This document shows, piece by piece, positions 13,245 to 25,400 of a DNA stretch of 64,000 nt. The notes beneath the pieces are model-generated. The model did no database searches. It was not told the origin of the DNA and was given only the letters and a program-made list of their open reading frames with translations. The translations under genes and the position numbers were made by a program. The number at the start of each line of letters is the position of its first letter. Position 1 is the first letter of the stretch. This DNA is from Paramecium sonneborni (Eukaryota > Ciliophora > Oligohymenophorea > Peniculida > Parameciidae), in the NCBI GenBank assembly GCA_905182985.1, contig CAJJDN010000063.1:405132-469131 (forward strand), read 5' to 3'.

Positions 13245-13245
13245 N
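13245..13245. other. single-N contig join
   Basis: One ambiguous base sits exactly between the two identical copies and marks where two contigs were joined. Confidence 0.9.
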
Positions 13246-14479
13246 TACTACTGAAAGTTGAAGGAGTAGTAATGCTTAAGAGAAAATTCTAGGATCTGGT
13301 ACCATACCTATTATCAAAAAGATACCAGATGTATTTGCAAACTAAATAAATCAATATTAAATCCAAAGCATCTCTAAGAATATAAAAATAGTTAATTAGC
13401 CTACATAGATTATTTAGATAATTTTGTAAATTTCTCCATCATCCATTTCCAATTTTCATTTATCCTAATGTATGTTATTCCATTAATTGTAATCTTGAAA
13501 TAATCAAATAACTGAGATCATCGTATTAAATCACAAGTTTTATTTGAGAGACTATTTATCCTGTAATTCTAAAAATTAGAATTGAGCTTGTAATTGTGAA
13601 TATTGCAGCAATTGAAAAGTACTAGAATAGCTGAATTATAAAATATTAAATCATTATTTATTAATGTATTTTGATTAAAAGAAGCCATTTCTTTGTCATA
13701 ATAATTATAAATAATTTCACAAGCTACATTTTAGCACAATAGGACAAATATTAATATGAAAGGTTTCCAATTTATAAAATATCTTTTATAAATTTAAATA
13801 GTAGCATCAGATTAATTTGACTCTTCAGTTACATATAAAGTTTAGGTTGAAACTTTGTTAAATTTTTAAATTTAAGTAGTAACTTTGTCAATCAATTTGC
13901 TTGGTCTTTTAATTTTTAATGATCTAACTGGATTGTCAGTATTTGTATTACTTGTATTAGAACTAGTAATTTTCAAGATTTGTTTTTTCATATTATTCTT
14001 CTAGCCTTAATGTGTAATAATACCACCACCATCAAGAATAACTACATAATCACATTCTAATGCATATGAAATATGATGTGTAACCAAAATGAGGGCTGGT
14101 ATTTATTGTATAAATGCTTGATGAGTTTTAATTAAAGTTGGTCTATAATTAGGTTAAAATTTAATATAAAATCTTAGATTGCAGAATCAAATATTTTACC
14201 AGCCACTTTTAAATCAACTGCTGAAGGGGGATCATCAAAAAGATATAAATCAGCTTATGAATATAATGCTCTTGCTAAACTTAATCTTGCTTTTTATCCT
14301 CCTGATAAGTTAGTTCCTTTTTCACCAATCTCTGTTTTATCCCCTTATCTAAATGATAATATATCTTAATCTAAACAACTCACTTCCAATACTTTAAGGT
14401 AAAGTACTTAGTCGTAATCCTTTCCAAATAATATATTCTCTTTTATTGTACCTGTATATATGAATAGATCCTATTCAAC
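13246..14479. repeat. second copy of 1,234-bp duplicated block
   Basis: Offset 1,235 from the first copy. Only this copy continues into the NBD1 Walker A region at 14480, and only the first copy is preceded by the NBD2 half. The real locus should therefore have one copy. Confidence 0.9.
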
Positions 14480-15936
14480 ATAACCAAATATTAACTTTTT
14501 TTAATAAACAATATTTCCTTTAAAATATGGCAATTCTTAAAGAATGGCAGCTAAAAGTGTAGGCTTACCTGCTCCAACATTTCCTATTATTCCCATAATC
14601 TCACCAGTTTAATATCTAAGTTAATTTAAGTGATTACAAAAGAACATTGATTTAAAGAACTAAGAGAGGTTGATTTTAAGGTTAAACTACCTTTAGGATT
14701 AAGTCTTCTATTTCTATCTTTTAACAATTATTAAACTTGTTAATTTGGAACATGTCTTAAATTAATCTATCGTAATAATATTATTTATTTATTGTTTCAA
14801 AATCTCAGAAACTCTTTAAAATATGACACTAAAATTCATCAAAGCTTAAAAGCATAAGAAACTTAAAATATACAATAGTATTTGATCATTAATATTAATT
14901 AGATAGTTCCCATTTTTGTTGATATTGTTACATTTAACATCTAAATTTAAGTTGAATTCAATTTAATTACTCTTTCATAAATTAAGTTGATGAATACCAT
15001 TATCATTTTTGTGGCAAAATCACTTACCAAAAAAATAACTTAGACAGGGATATGTTGTTAAAATTATAAAGTTCCTAAGAATAGTATTAAATCAAAAAAA
15101 TTACATTTTTTTAATTTCCTTATTTGTTTTTTTTAGATTATGCTAAATTGAATCTTTAAACGCTTATTTTGGAAGATGAGCGACAGTTATTTTCTGATTT
15201 GATTATTCAATAAGTTTTTCATTTGTTTCATAAAACAAAATATATGATAAAGGAATAACTTTTTAAATATATTGTAGTGTTAATAGATAATATTATCATT
15301 TTTAATATGAAATTAACAACCTTTGACAAGAGAGTAAAGACTGTTTGTAGAATTATGAGACTTATAAGATTTAATAGAATAATCCAGTTTTGATGATTCC
15401 AATGCTTTAGTGTGTATTAAATAATTGAATTTTTACATTTTGGCTTTCTTGATTACTTGACTTCAAAAGAATTCTTAGTTCTAATGAATTTTACTTTTGA
15501 AGTGACTCTCTACTTCTTCTTCTTTAATAAGATTAACAGCTGCATCAAATTTATAATGATGAGCCTAAGATTATAATTCACTATTATAATCCTCACTATT
15601 GTCTTCTTTAATAATGTCACTATAAATGTCGAGGTTTCGAATTTTAAAGAGACTTTCTTTTTAGAAGATCTCTCTAATCTACTCTAAAATTATTATCATT
15701 CTAAGTCTATATTTGAGGAAACATTTTCATCAGGTTACTTATTGTAAAAAAAGAGATTTGTTCTCAGTAAATCTATTTCTTTATTTATCTATACAGGAAT
15801 TCAACATATAATGTTGAATGAGATTTTAATTGAAATATTTATTAATCACATTGATTTTATTTTAAAAAAAAGATAATTGATATTTTAAACTTGAAGTTTT
15901 GAAAATTAAATGATCTGAATTTATTATACATAATAA

Positions 15937-17129
15937 TCATATTAATAAATCGTTAATAGCTTGGTTTCTAGCATCGAAATTGTAATCTGATTGAATTCCA
16001 TTTCTTTGAATAAAAGGTATATTATATTTTAAACATTCTTCATATTCTTATTGAAGTTATTAAAAATGAGGATTGTTAATGAAATCATTTTCTTCTTCCT
16101 TTTTTATACTTGGATGTTGTTCAATTTCATGTTATTGATTCCATAATTCTTATGAAAGATTAGAATAATAATATTTATGTTATTCCAACATCATATAGTA
16201 ATAAGGATCATGTGTTTCATAATTTGGCCCCATATTTGCTTCTTCTTCAAAATAAAATATTATTAATACATGATTTTGGTAAATCAGTTTAAGGATTCTT
16301 CTTTTTTCTGCCTGCTCTACTTCTTTCAGCTCTAGGCAAACGCTTTCCATTTTCTCCTCTTAAAGCATATGGATTAAATTTCTAATGATGACTTCTACAT
16401 TAACTTGGTGTTCTTGTTCCAATTAACTCACTCATTTATTTGAATATTTTTGATGTCTTCTTCATCATAGAAGATGTCATTATATCCTCATATTACTATA
16501 AAAAGGATATATATGTCGAATGTTCATCAGTTGACCAATGACCAGTATTTATGTTTTCTTTCTTAGGTTTTTTTATTTGACAATGCTATCCTTTCTATTT
16601 TTATGTCTATTAAGAACCCTCCTAAGAACCTTAGCCATCCTAATGTGGATTAGAAACAATGTCTGATTGAAGTTTAGGCATTGGATTGCCTTGTGTGAAA
16701 TGGAATACTGGATATGGTTATTTCATACTAAACTAAAAATTAAATATTGTACATCTAATCTGGCTGAATTACTAATTGTTGTTGATCCTCAACAAATTGC
16801 TTATCTGATTCTAAAGTCTTAGGTAACAGCCCTTTTTAATCGTTATTCCTTTTTCAATGACATTAAATTCAATTACTTATGTTTTTTATTTTTTTTATTT
16901 TTTATTTGACTTGGTATCTCATGATCTTGTACAAACTCAAACTAATATGGAGGAAATGTTGCTGCATAAAAATTCTATTGAAATAAGTTTAATTCATTAT
17001 AATTTGAACCCTAGCTCTATTCTGAATTTATTAAATTATAATTATACTTGCTTAATCTATCTCACCTTGTAATTGCACTTAAGCTTCATTGACATAAGGG
17101 AAATAATTTTAGTATTGCTGAATGTTCAT
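15937..17129 (-). CDS. SANT/Myb-like DNA-binding protein, about 371 aa
   Basis: The core, NTGHWSTDEHSTYISFLQQY ... SKIFKQMSELIGTRTPSQCRSHHQKF, is a SANT/Myb repeat with the R-T-x-x-Q-C-R-S-H-x-Q-K helix seen in the SHAQKY group, so it probably binds DNA in the nucleus. A basic stretch (RAERSRAGRKKK) follows, then an acidic, Gln-rich C-terminus ending DYNFDARNQAINDLLI. The N-terminal 150 residues are low complexity. Three introns (26, 25, 25 nt; ends CAG, TAG and AAG) give the exons. A run of five T at 16833-16837 (A on the coding strand) is one too long for the frame; correcting it gives 372 codons exactly. I read that as a consensus error. Confidence 0.75.
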
Positions 17130-17490
17130 CATATATTTTTAGAATATATTTATTTTACAATTTTTAATAATAAACCAATCATATACTTATTTTTTCAAGT
17201 TAAATCATGCTTCAAAATTATTTATCTGATTGTCTTATCTAATTAATTGTTTTAAAATAATGATTGTTAAGGAAGCAATAATAAAAAATGTTGAATTCCC
17301 GTTTAAAATATGATAAAAACTTACTAAAAGTTAACAATATGATCAGAGCTATTATTATGATGAATAGCAAATTTATTATCTAAAATTTTTATAAAGAATT
17401 TTATCAATATTTATGAAATAAACTCATCTATCTGATTTTTCAACTAATTTTAAAATTATTATTTAAAAACCGAAATTGTATCATACAATA

Positions 17491-17653
17491 TCAGCCAGCT
17501 TCTAGTTCCACTTAAGTAGTATATACTTTTAGAGTAGAACCATCAGTTTTATCATATTTATTTAGTATGTTATATTTAATTGTTTTTTCCTGCTGCTTGG
17601 AAACCTTTACACAACGCACCTTAATTCACAGAATCAAAATGATTTTATGCCAT
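17491..17653 (-). CDS. possible small protein, about 53 aa, one frame break
   Basis: A short frame starts MAQNHFDSVNQGALCKGF and, after a one-base shift, ends YDKTDGSTLKVYTTQVELEAG before TGA. Composition (G, D, T, C, V) is unlike the surrounding AT-driven N/K/I/L noise, which is the only support. I do not recognise it. Confidence 0.3.
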
Positions 17654-18349
17654 TTCTATTTTATTCTAAGTATAATAATATTATATTTGCAGAAAGCAAG
17701 AATTAACATGCATCTGTACTCATCATTAGTTTCATCCTCTAAATAAAATCATCAAATGTTATGTTTTAGATTAATCCATCTATGCGATTAAAAATTTAAA
17801 AATGTAGCATTTGTATATGTAAAAAAATAAAAGTTTTAAGATTATGAATACTTTAAATAATAAAAAACTTTTCTCATTGAAAATATACCAATGGCTGCTA
17901 TAGATAAATCAGATAATGAAGTTCATTTTCAATAAAATCACTATTTTAGTAAAATTAAATTATTATAAATCTTTATTATTTCAAATCCTTAAGGTAAAAT
18001 TGAGTTAATTTAATTTATCATTTTAAATGACTCTTAAGATAAACCAAAAAATTAGTTAATCTAATTTAAACACTTCTTATTGATAATTTATATGATTGTT
18101 AATCAAACCAATAATTAGATAGTCTATTTTATTTGAGAAAAAAATCGAAATTCATTTAAGATTACGTTTTTATAATTTTTCATCTCAAATTGAGGTAATT
18201 TTTTTTAATTAGTATGCTGAAAATAATTATTCATAATTTAAAATTAATAAAAAGTATTTAATGCTTTCATTTTTTAACTTTAAAATTAATCATATAATTT
18301 GTATAATTGATTTTCAAGTTTATTCTTTAAATTATTATTTTTTTTCCAT

Positions 18350-18760
18350 ATATATAATTAGATCATTGTTTAATTAATTTAAATTATTAAACTATTCTCT
18401 TTTTCTATTAATCATCTCTACTACTTTTTTCCAATCTTTTATTAGTTTAAAAGAGTTCTCTAAAATTTTCAGAAAAATGAGCAGATTATTTAGAAAATCC
18501 CATTCTCATAGATTCTTTGATATTAAGTTAAATTTTTATTTTGAGATAAATCCAATATTATTTAGTCTTATTTTAAAGATAAATTTTATCATTTCCAGAT
18601 TTCGATTTTTATATTGAATGACTTTTACCATCTGAACTAATGTTTTATTCTATTCTATCACTTTTTTGGTTATTAAATTAATACTGATTTTATGAGAGGC
18701 AGATGAACTTATTTAAATCTATTCACTATCGAGTTAAGCTAATAAATTTGATTACTAAAA
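18350..18760 (-). pseudogene. possible decayed coding fragment
   Basis: Stretches with coding-like composition, such as KSDRIEQNISSDGKSHSIQK and MRMGFSKQSAHFSENFREL, occur in different frames without introns that join them. This may be a relic of a coiled-coil or regulatory gene, or a badly sequenced one. Confidence 0.25.
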
Positions 18761-19737
18761 GATTTTGGTATTTAATACTAAATAATTAATAAAAAGCAAG
18801 TAATGTGTAAGGATATTAGGATTCTAAATATTTTATTGATCAATTGATTACAAATCACCATATTCATAGATTATAATACTAATCTTATATTATAAAATTT
18901 TAGCTGTAATTTTGGAATTGTCAGTTATATTAAAGATTCATATTATTTCTTTTCATAATTATGAATAATTTCATTTAAAATAGGTGGAATTAGTAAAATC
19001 AATAAAATATGATTATTATTCTGATACTTGATTAATAAATAATATTATGGGCAAGTGTTACTTGAAAAAATGGCTCTATATTAATTTCTATCGATGATAT
19101 AAATTTGGATAATTTCATAGATGAGATATTTCTTAACTAATTTTATGCTAAAAATTAAATAAAATTTTGTAAAATTTGAACTATCTATTTGATCAATCAC
19201 TAATACTATACCAGAAATGCCTCGTTTTATATAAATGTTTTTATTGAAAATGATAAATGTATGATATTGATGGATGAGGTTTAGGTATAATAAAATATAG
19301 AGTATAATGTTAACTCAGTCATTGGAATGATGATAATATTATAAAGTGATGATTGAAAATATAAAAAAATTGAACTTAGTTTTATTTAAGTAGCTTAAGA
19401 AATTTCTCTAATAATAGTAAAAAAGTCGATTACTTTTTTAAAAAATTTATTGAGATAATTCAACAATAAAAAATTAGATTCTTAAATTGCTGAAAACATT
19501 AACACTATAAGAATTATGTTGTTATCGAATTATAAAAAATAGTTTTAGAATAGAAGTCTTATTTGAATATAAAATTCAATAAATTTTTAATCTAAAGAAC
19601 TTTTTTATTGTTATTTCTATTTTTCTTTCTTCATTAAATCAATTTGAAAATTATCAAATATCAAAATTTAATAAATTACATAAAAATATAAAGTATTCGT
19701 ATTCTCAAACCTGAATAATTAATAATATTGCAGATTT

Positions 19738-20685
19738 ATGTTTTAAAAAAAGGGTCCGAAATTTTTAAGAAACCTGTTTGAAATACTCGAAGTAGTTAAT
19801 TTAATGAGTCAAAGGGTGAAGAAAACATCAATGTAATTAGATGGAACAATGAAGGAGATGCCTTTGAAATTGTAAATGTAGATTTATTAGTAAAATAAAT
19901 TTTGAGTGTACATTACAAATAGTCAAACTTTTTTAGCTTTGTTAGGTATTGACATCTTTATAATTGAAAGATAATTAAATCAGTATGGATTTCATAAATA
20001 AAAGATTGATAAAAATTCTTTCTCTTTTAGACATAAATATTTTCAAAAAAATAAAAAGTATAAGTACATTATAGTTTTTAGAGAATTGATTGCTAAAATA
20101 ATAAGTTCTCATAAGTAAAAGGTTCAAGAATTTTAAAGAGAATAGAGAGAAAATTTATTTAATGATAATGAATAAAATATTTAAACAAAAACAATTTAAG
20201 AATTGTAACAAAATTAACATAAGATTTTTACTTAGTTCAAAGAATAAATGAACACTTAATTGTAAATAAAGTAATTGATTACGTATTTAAAAAATGTATA
20301 GAATAAATTAATATTTTATAAGAAAATAGCTGAATTCAATATTTAAATAGAATAATAATGTTTTATTGCTTAAACATTATTGTTTAAGGTTATAAAAACT
20401 ATACCAAATGATGAACAGTATTAATTTGAAACTGATCTCCTAAAATAAGTGTTATAAGAATTTTCAAACATTTACTTAGAATATTATGGATACAATTAAA
20501 GTTAAAGAAGCCCTAATTTATCAATTTTATCTCTAACTCCAGTTCCCTTTCAAATGAATGAATAACAAAAAAGAAGTTTGGGTTTAGTTGATACTAAAAA
20601 AGTTCATTTACATGAATAAATAACATAATATTTGAAATGGGTAAAAGAATCTTATGAAAATGCAATTATTAGAAATGCAATTTGA
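19738..20685 (+). CDS. heat-shock factor (HSF) family transcription factor
   Basis: The HSF DNA-binding domain is clear: PKFLRNLFEILE, INVIRWNNEGDAFEIVNVDL, QSNFFSFVRQLNQYGFHKQK and FRHKYFQKNKKYKY, which form the winged helix-turn-helix that binds nGAAn repeats. The intron 19946-19970 (25 nt, GTAT...AAG) splits FVR from QLNQYGF, exactly where continuity is required. A Gln/Glu/Lys coiled-coil trimerisation region follows. The frame needs one extra A at 19803-19804 (between ILEVVNL and NESKGEE), after which there are 308 codons. It lacks an obvious activation domain. A second HSF gene lies at 52.2-53.1 kb. Confidence 0.85.
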
Positions 20686-20908
20686 AAATAATTTTTAAAA
20701 AGCATAATGATAGTTATTCTTTTTTTATTGGAATAAGGTATTACTGATTCCAAATATTAAGTCTTTTAATTTTAATAATTTATATTCTTATTAAAATTTT
20801 TATATAGTAAAATTATTTTTGTATTAATAGTTTAATGTGTCCAAATAATTTTCAGGTTTTTTTTTGATTTTGTTAGTAAAGAAGAGTAAAGCAGAATAAT
20901 TCAAAAAA

Positions 20909-22417
20909 ATGATTAAAAATCTATAGGAAGAAATAGAAAAGTTTAGAATAACACAAATAGAGATTTAGATAGAAAAGCATAAGCATTTATTGTCAGAAGA
21001 TGCCTTATTGTAATGCTATTTAGTGATGATCAATTAAAATCTTTAAGTGGCATTGAAGGAATACATAATATAATTACTAGATTATGCTAAAAATTTACCT
21101 TTGCCTTCAAATAATGAATTAGCTGTAGCATTTTCTTAAAGTTTTATCCCTATAAATACTCCGTTTATTAAGAAATTTAAACAAGTTAAAAAGATTATTG
21201 AAAAGGTGAATTTAAATGTGCTTAATCATTTTAGAAAGATATATGATGAAATGAGAAATATATAATGTAAAAAGATGGAATAATAAATAAAAGAAAATGA
21301 TTTTTCTAAATGTGTTTGTGCAATCTATTAAAAAACTAAAACTCCTAAATCAATTCCAAATGCCATTATTATAATTTGTTTTATGTGCAGATTTTAATTT
21401 CATAACACATGTTTAAGATATAAAATAAAAGATGGTTAACCATCATTTGTTTGTCCTTAATGCATATTAATGAATATGGATCCATTGCATAAAGTAGAAA
21501 ACATTTTAGCATTTTTAACTTTAGAAACAAGATCATAGTCAGAGAAAAGCACAACAATGAATTTTACTTTAAATTAAGTAGAATTAAATTAATCTATAGA
21601 TATTAGATGTATTAGATTAGATGGTTATAGATATGAATAATCTTGGCCTGATATTGGTGATTTAATGATAAATGGAATCAAAGTAGTATAATTCAAACCA
21701 TTAAAAGTGAATAGTTCTTTAAAATATAGAAAAGATGAATATTACACTATTAAAAATCCAAAATAAGGATAATACAGAATTGTATTACGTTCTTAATCTA
21801 GTAATTTAAATGATAGAAAAAACTTTTAAATTAAAACTGATTAATTGTTTTACTTTGGTGCATTTCTTATCTAAGAAATTAGTTCAACTGAATTAATTTA
21901 GTAATATTAATTTGATAAATCGAAATGGGTTAATACATAATAAATGAAAGATAATATTTGGATGTATTCTAATCTTAATTAATCAGTTGATATTGCTGTG
22001 AACAAAATATCAGTTAGTTTAATTTGTTAAATTACTACTTTACCAATAAAAATACCTTGCAGAGGAATATTATGTGAACATATTTAATGTTTTTGTTTAG
22101 ATAGTTTTTGTAAATTCATTGAATCTCTAACATAAAAGAAATGGTCATGTCCTGTATGTAAGAGAATCTGTTTAGATTTTTATATTGATGGATATTAATA
22201 TAGTATTTTAGAATTCTTATAAAATTAAAAAACAAATAAATAAAGTAAGTTAAGTTTTGAATAATAAGTATCTAATATTAATTTTGATAAAAATGGTCAT
22301 TATTTAGATAATTTTATAGATGGATCTTAATTAAAATTTACACCTGGTAGAAATTATTTTAATGAGATATATTAATAAAAAAAATAAATAAAGGAAGATT
22401 AAATGGTAAAGTTATGA
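20909..22417 (+). CDS. Siz/PIAS-type SUMO E3 ligase (PHD + SP-RING), 502 aa
   Basis: An intronless 503-codon frame. Residues about 135-185 form a PHD-type zinc finger: C135, C137, C157, C160, H165, C168, C182 and C185 (KCVCAIY...CFMCRFQFHNTC...CPQC). The middle (residues about 230-350) fits a PINIT-like beta-rich region. The C-terminal SP-RING reads IPCRGILCEHIQCFCLDSFC then WSCPVCKRIC, the fold that docks the SUMO-charged E2. This order (PHD, PINIT, SP-RING) is the Siz1 arrangement of plants and yeast relatives. I see no N-terminal SAP DNA-binding domain. Expected in the nucleus, transferring SUMO to chromatin and repair proteins. Convergent with the channel gene, 76 bp apart. Confidence 0.88.
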
Positions 22418-22493
22418 TTTTATTTTATGTGTGATTATTTTTATTAAGATTTTATTAAAGAATTATGAAAGAACATTAAAATTTTAAATTAAT

Positions 22494-25400
22494 TCAATTT
22501 TTCGGTTCTTCTCTTATAGTTACTTGTTTTACTTTTTAATTGAATCTTGATGCTTCTAGCTTTATTTATTATGGAGAACCAGTTTAATCCTCTTTTACTA
22601 AATTCTATTATGCTTGAACTTTTGCTAAATTACCCAAATTTTATTTCAATACTCCTTTATTCTTAACTTTCTTCACTTCTTTAATTAAAAAATCACTATA
22701 TTTAGATAGGGCTTAATTTGAATTAGCCAATTAAAGCTCTAAAAATTAAATATAATTCGTATAATCTTTAGCATCATTAACTGACTATTAAGTATATTTG
22801 TTTCTTATATTAAGTGCAGTTGATAAAGCATTAAATTCAGCAAAATTATGGAATGAAAGATAAATTTTAGAATTAAGCTAATTATAAAAATCTTTTTCTA
22901 TCTTTTCCAACATAATAAAATTATCGTATAATTCTTCTAGTAACATCAAAATCATAAATTAAACTTGTTATTTTTTTTCCTGTTATAATATCATTTCCAT
23001 TTTTTCCATTGGATTCATTAATATCCAGATAATAATTTTATGATCATTTTATAAATGAGAGTCTATATAAAATTATTAAGAATTTTACTTTTCAATATAG
23101 CTAATTTCTTTTCAAAACTATTTTCATTTTCAACTTAAACTAACAAATCTTTTGCTCCTTTACCTCTCAATAATTCTAATAAATAAATTGTTTATATTTA
23201 CATGCAACAAATTGAATTTAAATACTACTTATAGGAAGAAAATCAGTTAAATTAGTATCTTCAGCTTCTTCATCTATTTCTTACTTTTCATTAGATTTTT
23301 AATTGATTACTTACATTTTACCTAAAGGAATAATTATATATAAACAATTACTTAAGATATCCCAAAATAAAATGAATTAAAATTCTGGTACTATATTTTA
23401 AGTATCATATTCACTATATAATTTCTTATGATCATCAGAAGATACTGTAATTTTCTAAAGAGTTCTTTTGTCCCAACCTGCTTCATTCCAAAATGCTATT
23501 TTATGATAAATACAAAAGAAAGGTTAAATATTTAATTTTTCCTTTTTTTTAGTATGAAGTACATTACCAAACCATAAAATAACTTTATCATTTAATTTCA
23601 TTTCTTACCATAAATAAAATAAGCACACTAATTTACTAAAAATACTTATAATTTATTGAGAATTCATTGATTTAAGATGTTCAGCATTAAATTTAGCAAA
23701 TTTGCTTGGTTCACTTTATATTTCAAAAGATTAATTATTTTATTAATTATTTACTGTCTTAATTGATTTCATAGATTTTAAAATAGATTTTTTTCTACTA
23801 TCCTATCTTTAAATATCATCGATTACTACATCAAAATACCTAACTTCATTTGAAATATCTAGAAGAGAAATGTCAAATTCAACTTTTTATTGTTTATTTT
23901 ATTTCAATTTACCTTTCTATTTTTATTATTATAATTTAAGTGTCTTTTATTTTTATTTAATTTTTTCTTATTCTTAAATTTTTATTTAATATCTTTCTAA
24001 ATATTTTTCTGGATTCTTTACTAAAATAATGTTTGTAAAGAAAAAAAATAAAAAATCTATTGATCTAACTAAATTTTGAAAAGTCTCCATTTATTTAAAA
24101 TTAAGAGTAGTAATCTATTTATGAATTTTTTCAATAAGATTATGTGTTGCTTCTATGTATTAATCTTATTTAATTGTTTAAGCAAAGTCTCCTTAATCTT
24201 CTCCATGAATTTCAAATCCTAAATCCTTATATTTTTTTTCAAAATCATGAAATTAAAATTAAATAATCCAATCCATTTTTTAATTAGGTTGAGGAGTATA
24301 ATATTATTAAAAATTTAATTAATTAGATGCAATATCTTAAATACCTTTTTCTAAAGCAGCAATCCAAGTAGAAACCTAAGTAGTTTTAAATTATTCACCA
24401 GCCAATTTTTTTCCCGTCAAATTCTATAAATTTGTCATAGCTTCATTTGCTGTATTATATATTTTAATTTCTTCAACTGATTCTATTCTTTATCTATTAC
24501 CAACTATATTTTTATCTTCATCAAAATCTAATTCAATTTTTAATTTATTATCATCTTCTTCACCATCTTCATTCATACTACTCTTACGACTAATTTTTTT
24601 ATTATCATCTTATTAAAAAAGCATTCCAAATAATAAAGTTCTATATTCATTAAATTTAGCTTCACCATATTTATAAATCAATACAGTTAATTCTTTAATA
24701 TCATATATTTTTTTATATATCCAATTCAATATAGCCCATTTTGAATGCATTTTTTCTTCATCATTATCTGATTATTCATTAATTTCATCATCATCATCAT
24801 CTTCTTTTTTTTTTAATTTTTCATATTCATTCCTTAATATACTCATAATAGTATCAACCAAACCTAATCTTTCTGTTTATTCACTATTAATTTCAATAAA
24901 ATGTCCATCTAATATAGCTATTAACATTCTCATTAAAACTAATAATATCACTATATTTATGAGAAAATAAAATAGAATAACACTTGCTTAATAATTTTCA
25001 CCATCAGATTTATGCATTTTTGCATTTTAACTTATTATTTGTAGAGAATATATGACAGATAAATATAAATTTTTAAATGATCCATTTACATAACCAAAAC
25101 TTAATACTCCAACACAAGCAAAAGCAAAAACAATCAAACAAAACATTATCATAAAGAATACTATGTCAATACTTGCACTTGCAATTATATCTAAAACTAA
25201 ACTAAGTTTTGCAGAAAATGAAAAGTAAACCATTATTCTTATCATCCTATTTTAATATTTAAAAATTATACTCATTAAATAAAATAAATGAAGCCATTGT
25301 GTTATATAATTAAAACAATTAAGCAAGATTTTAAAAATCATTAAACATTCCAGGTGGTTCTTTATCAGCCTAATTAATATTTAAATATATTTTACAAATA

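Larger units (their letters stand above)
17130..19737. other. 2.6-kb gene-poor stretch
   Basis: Very AT-rich. Apart from the two weak items listed inside it (17491-17653 and 18350-18760, both minus strand), I find no frame with recognisable composition or domain. It holds the region upstream of the heat-shock factor gene at its right end. Confidence 0.6.

Noticed and set aside
12011..14479. True tandem duplication of part of an ABC transporter
   Set aside because: Identity at all positions compared, a single N at the junction and no divergence even in degenerate positions favour an unmerged contig overlap.
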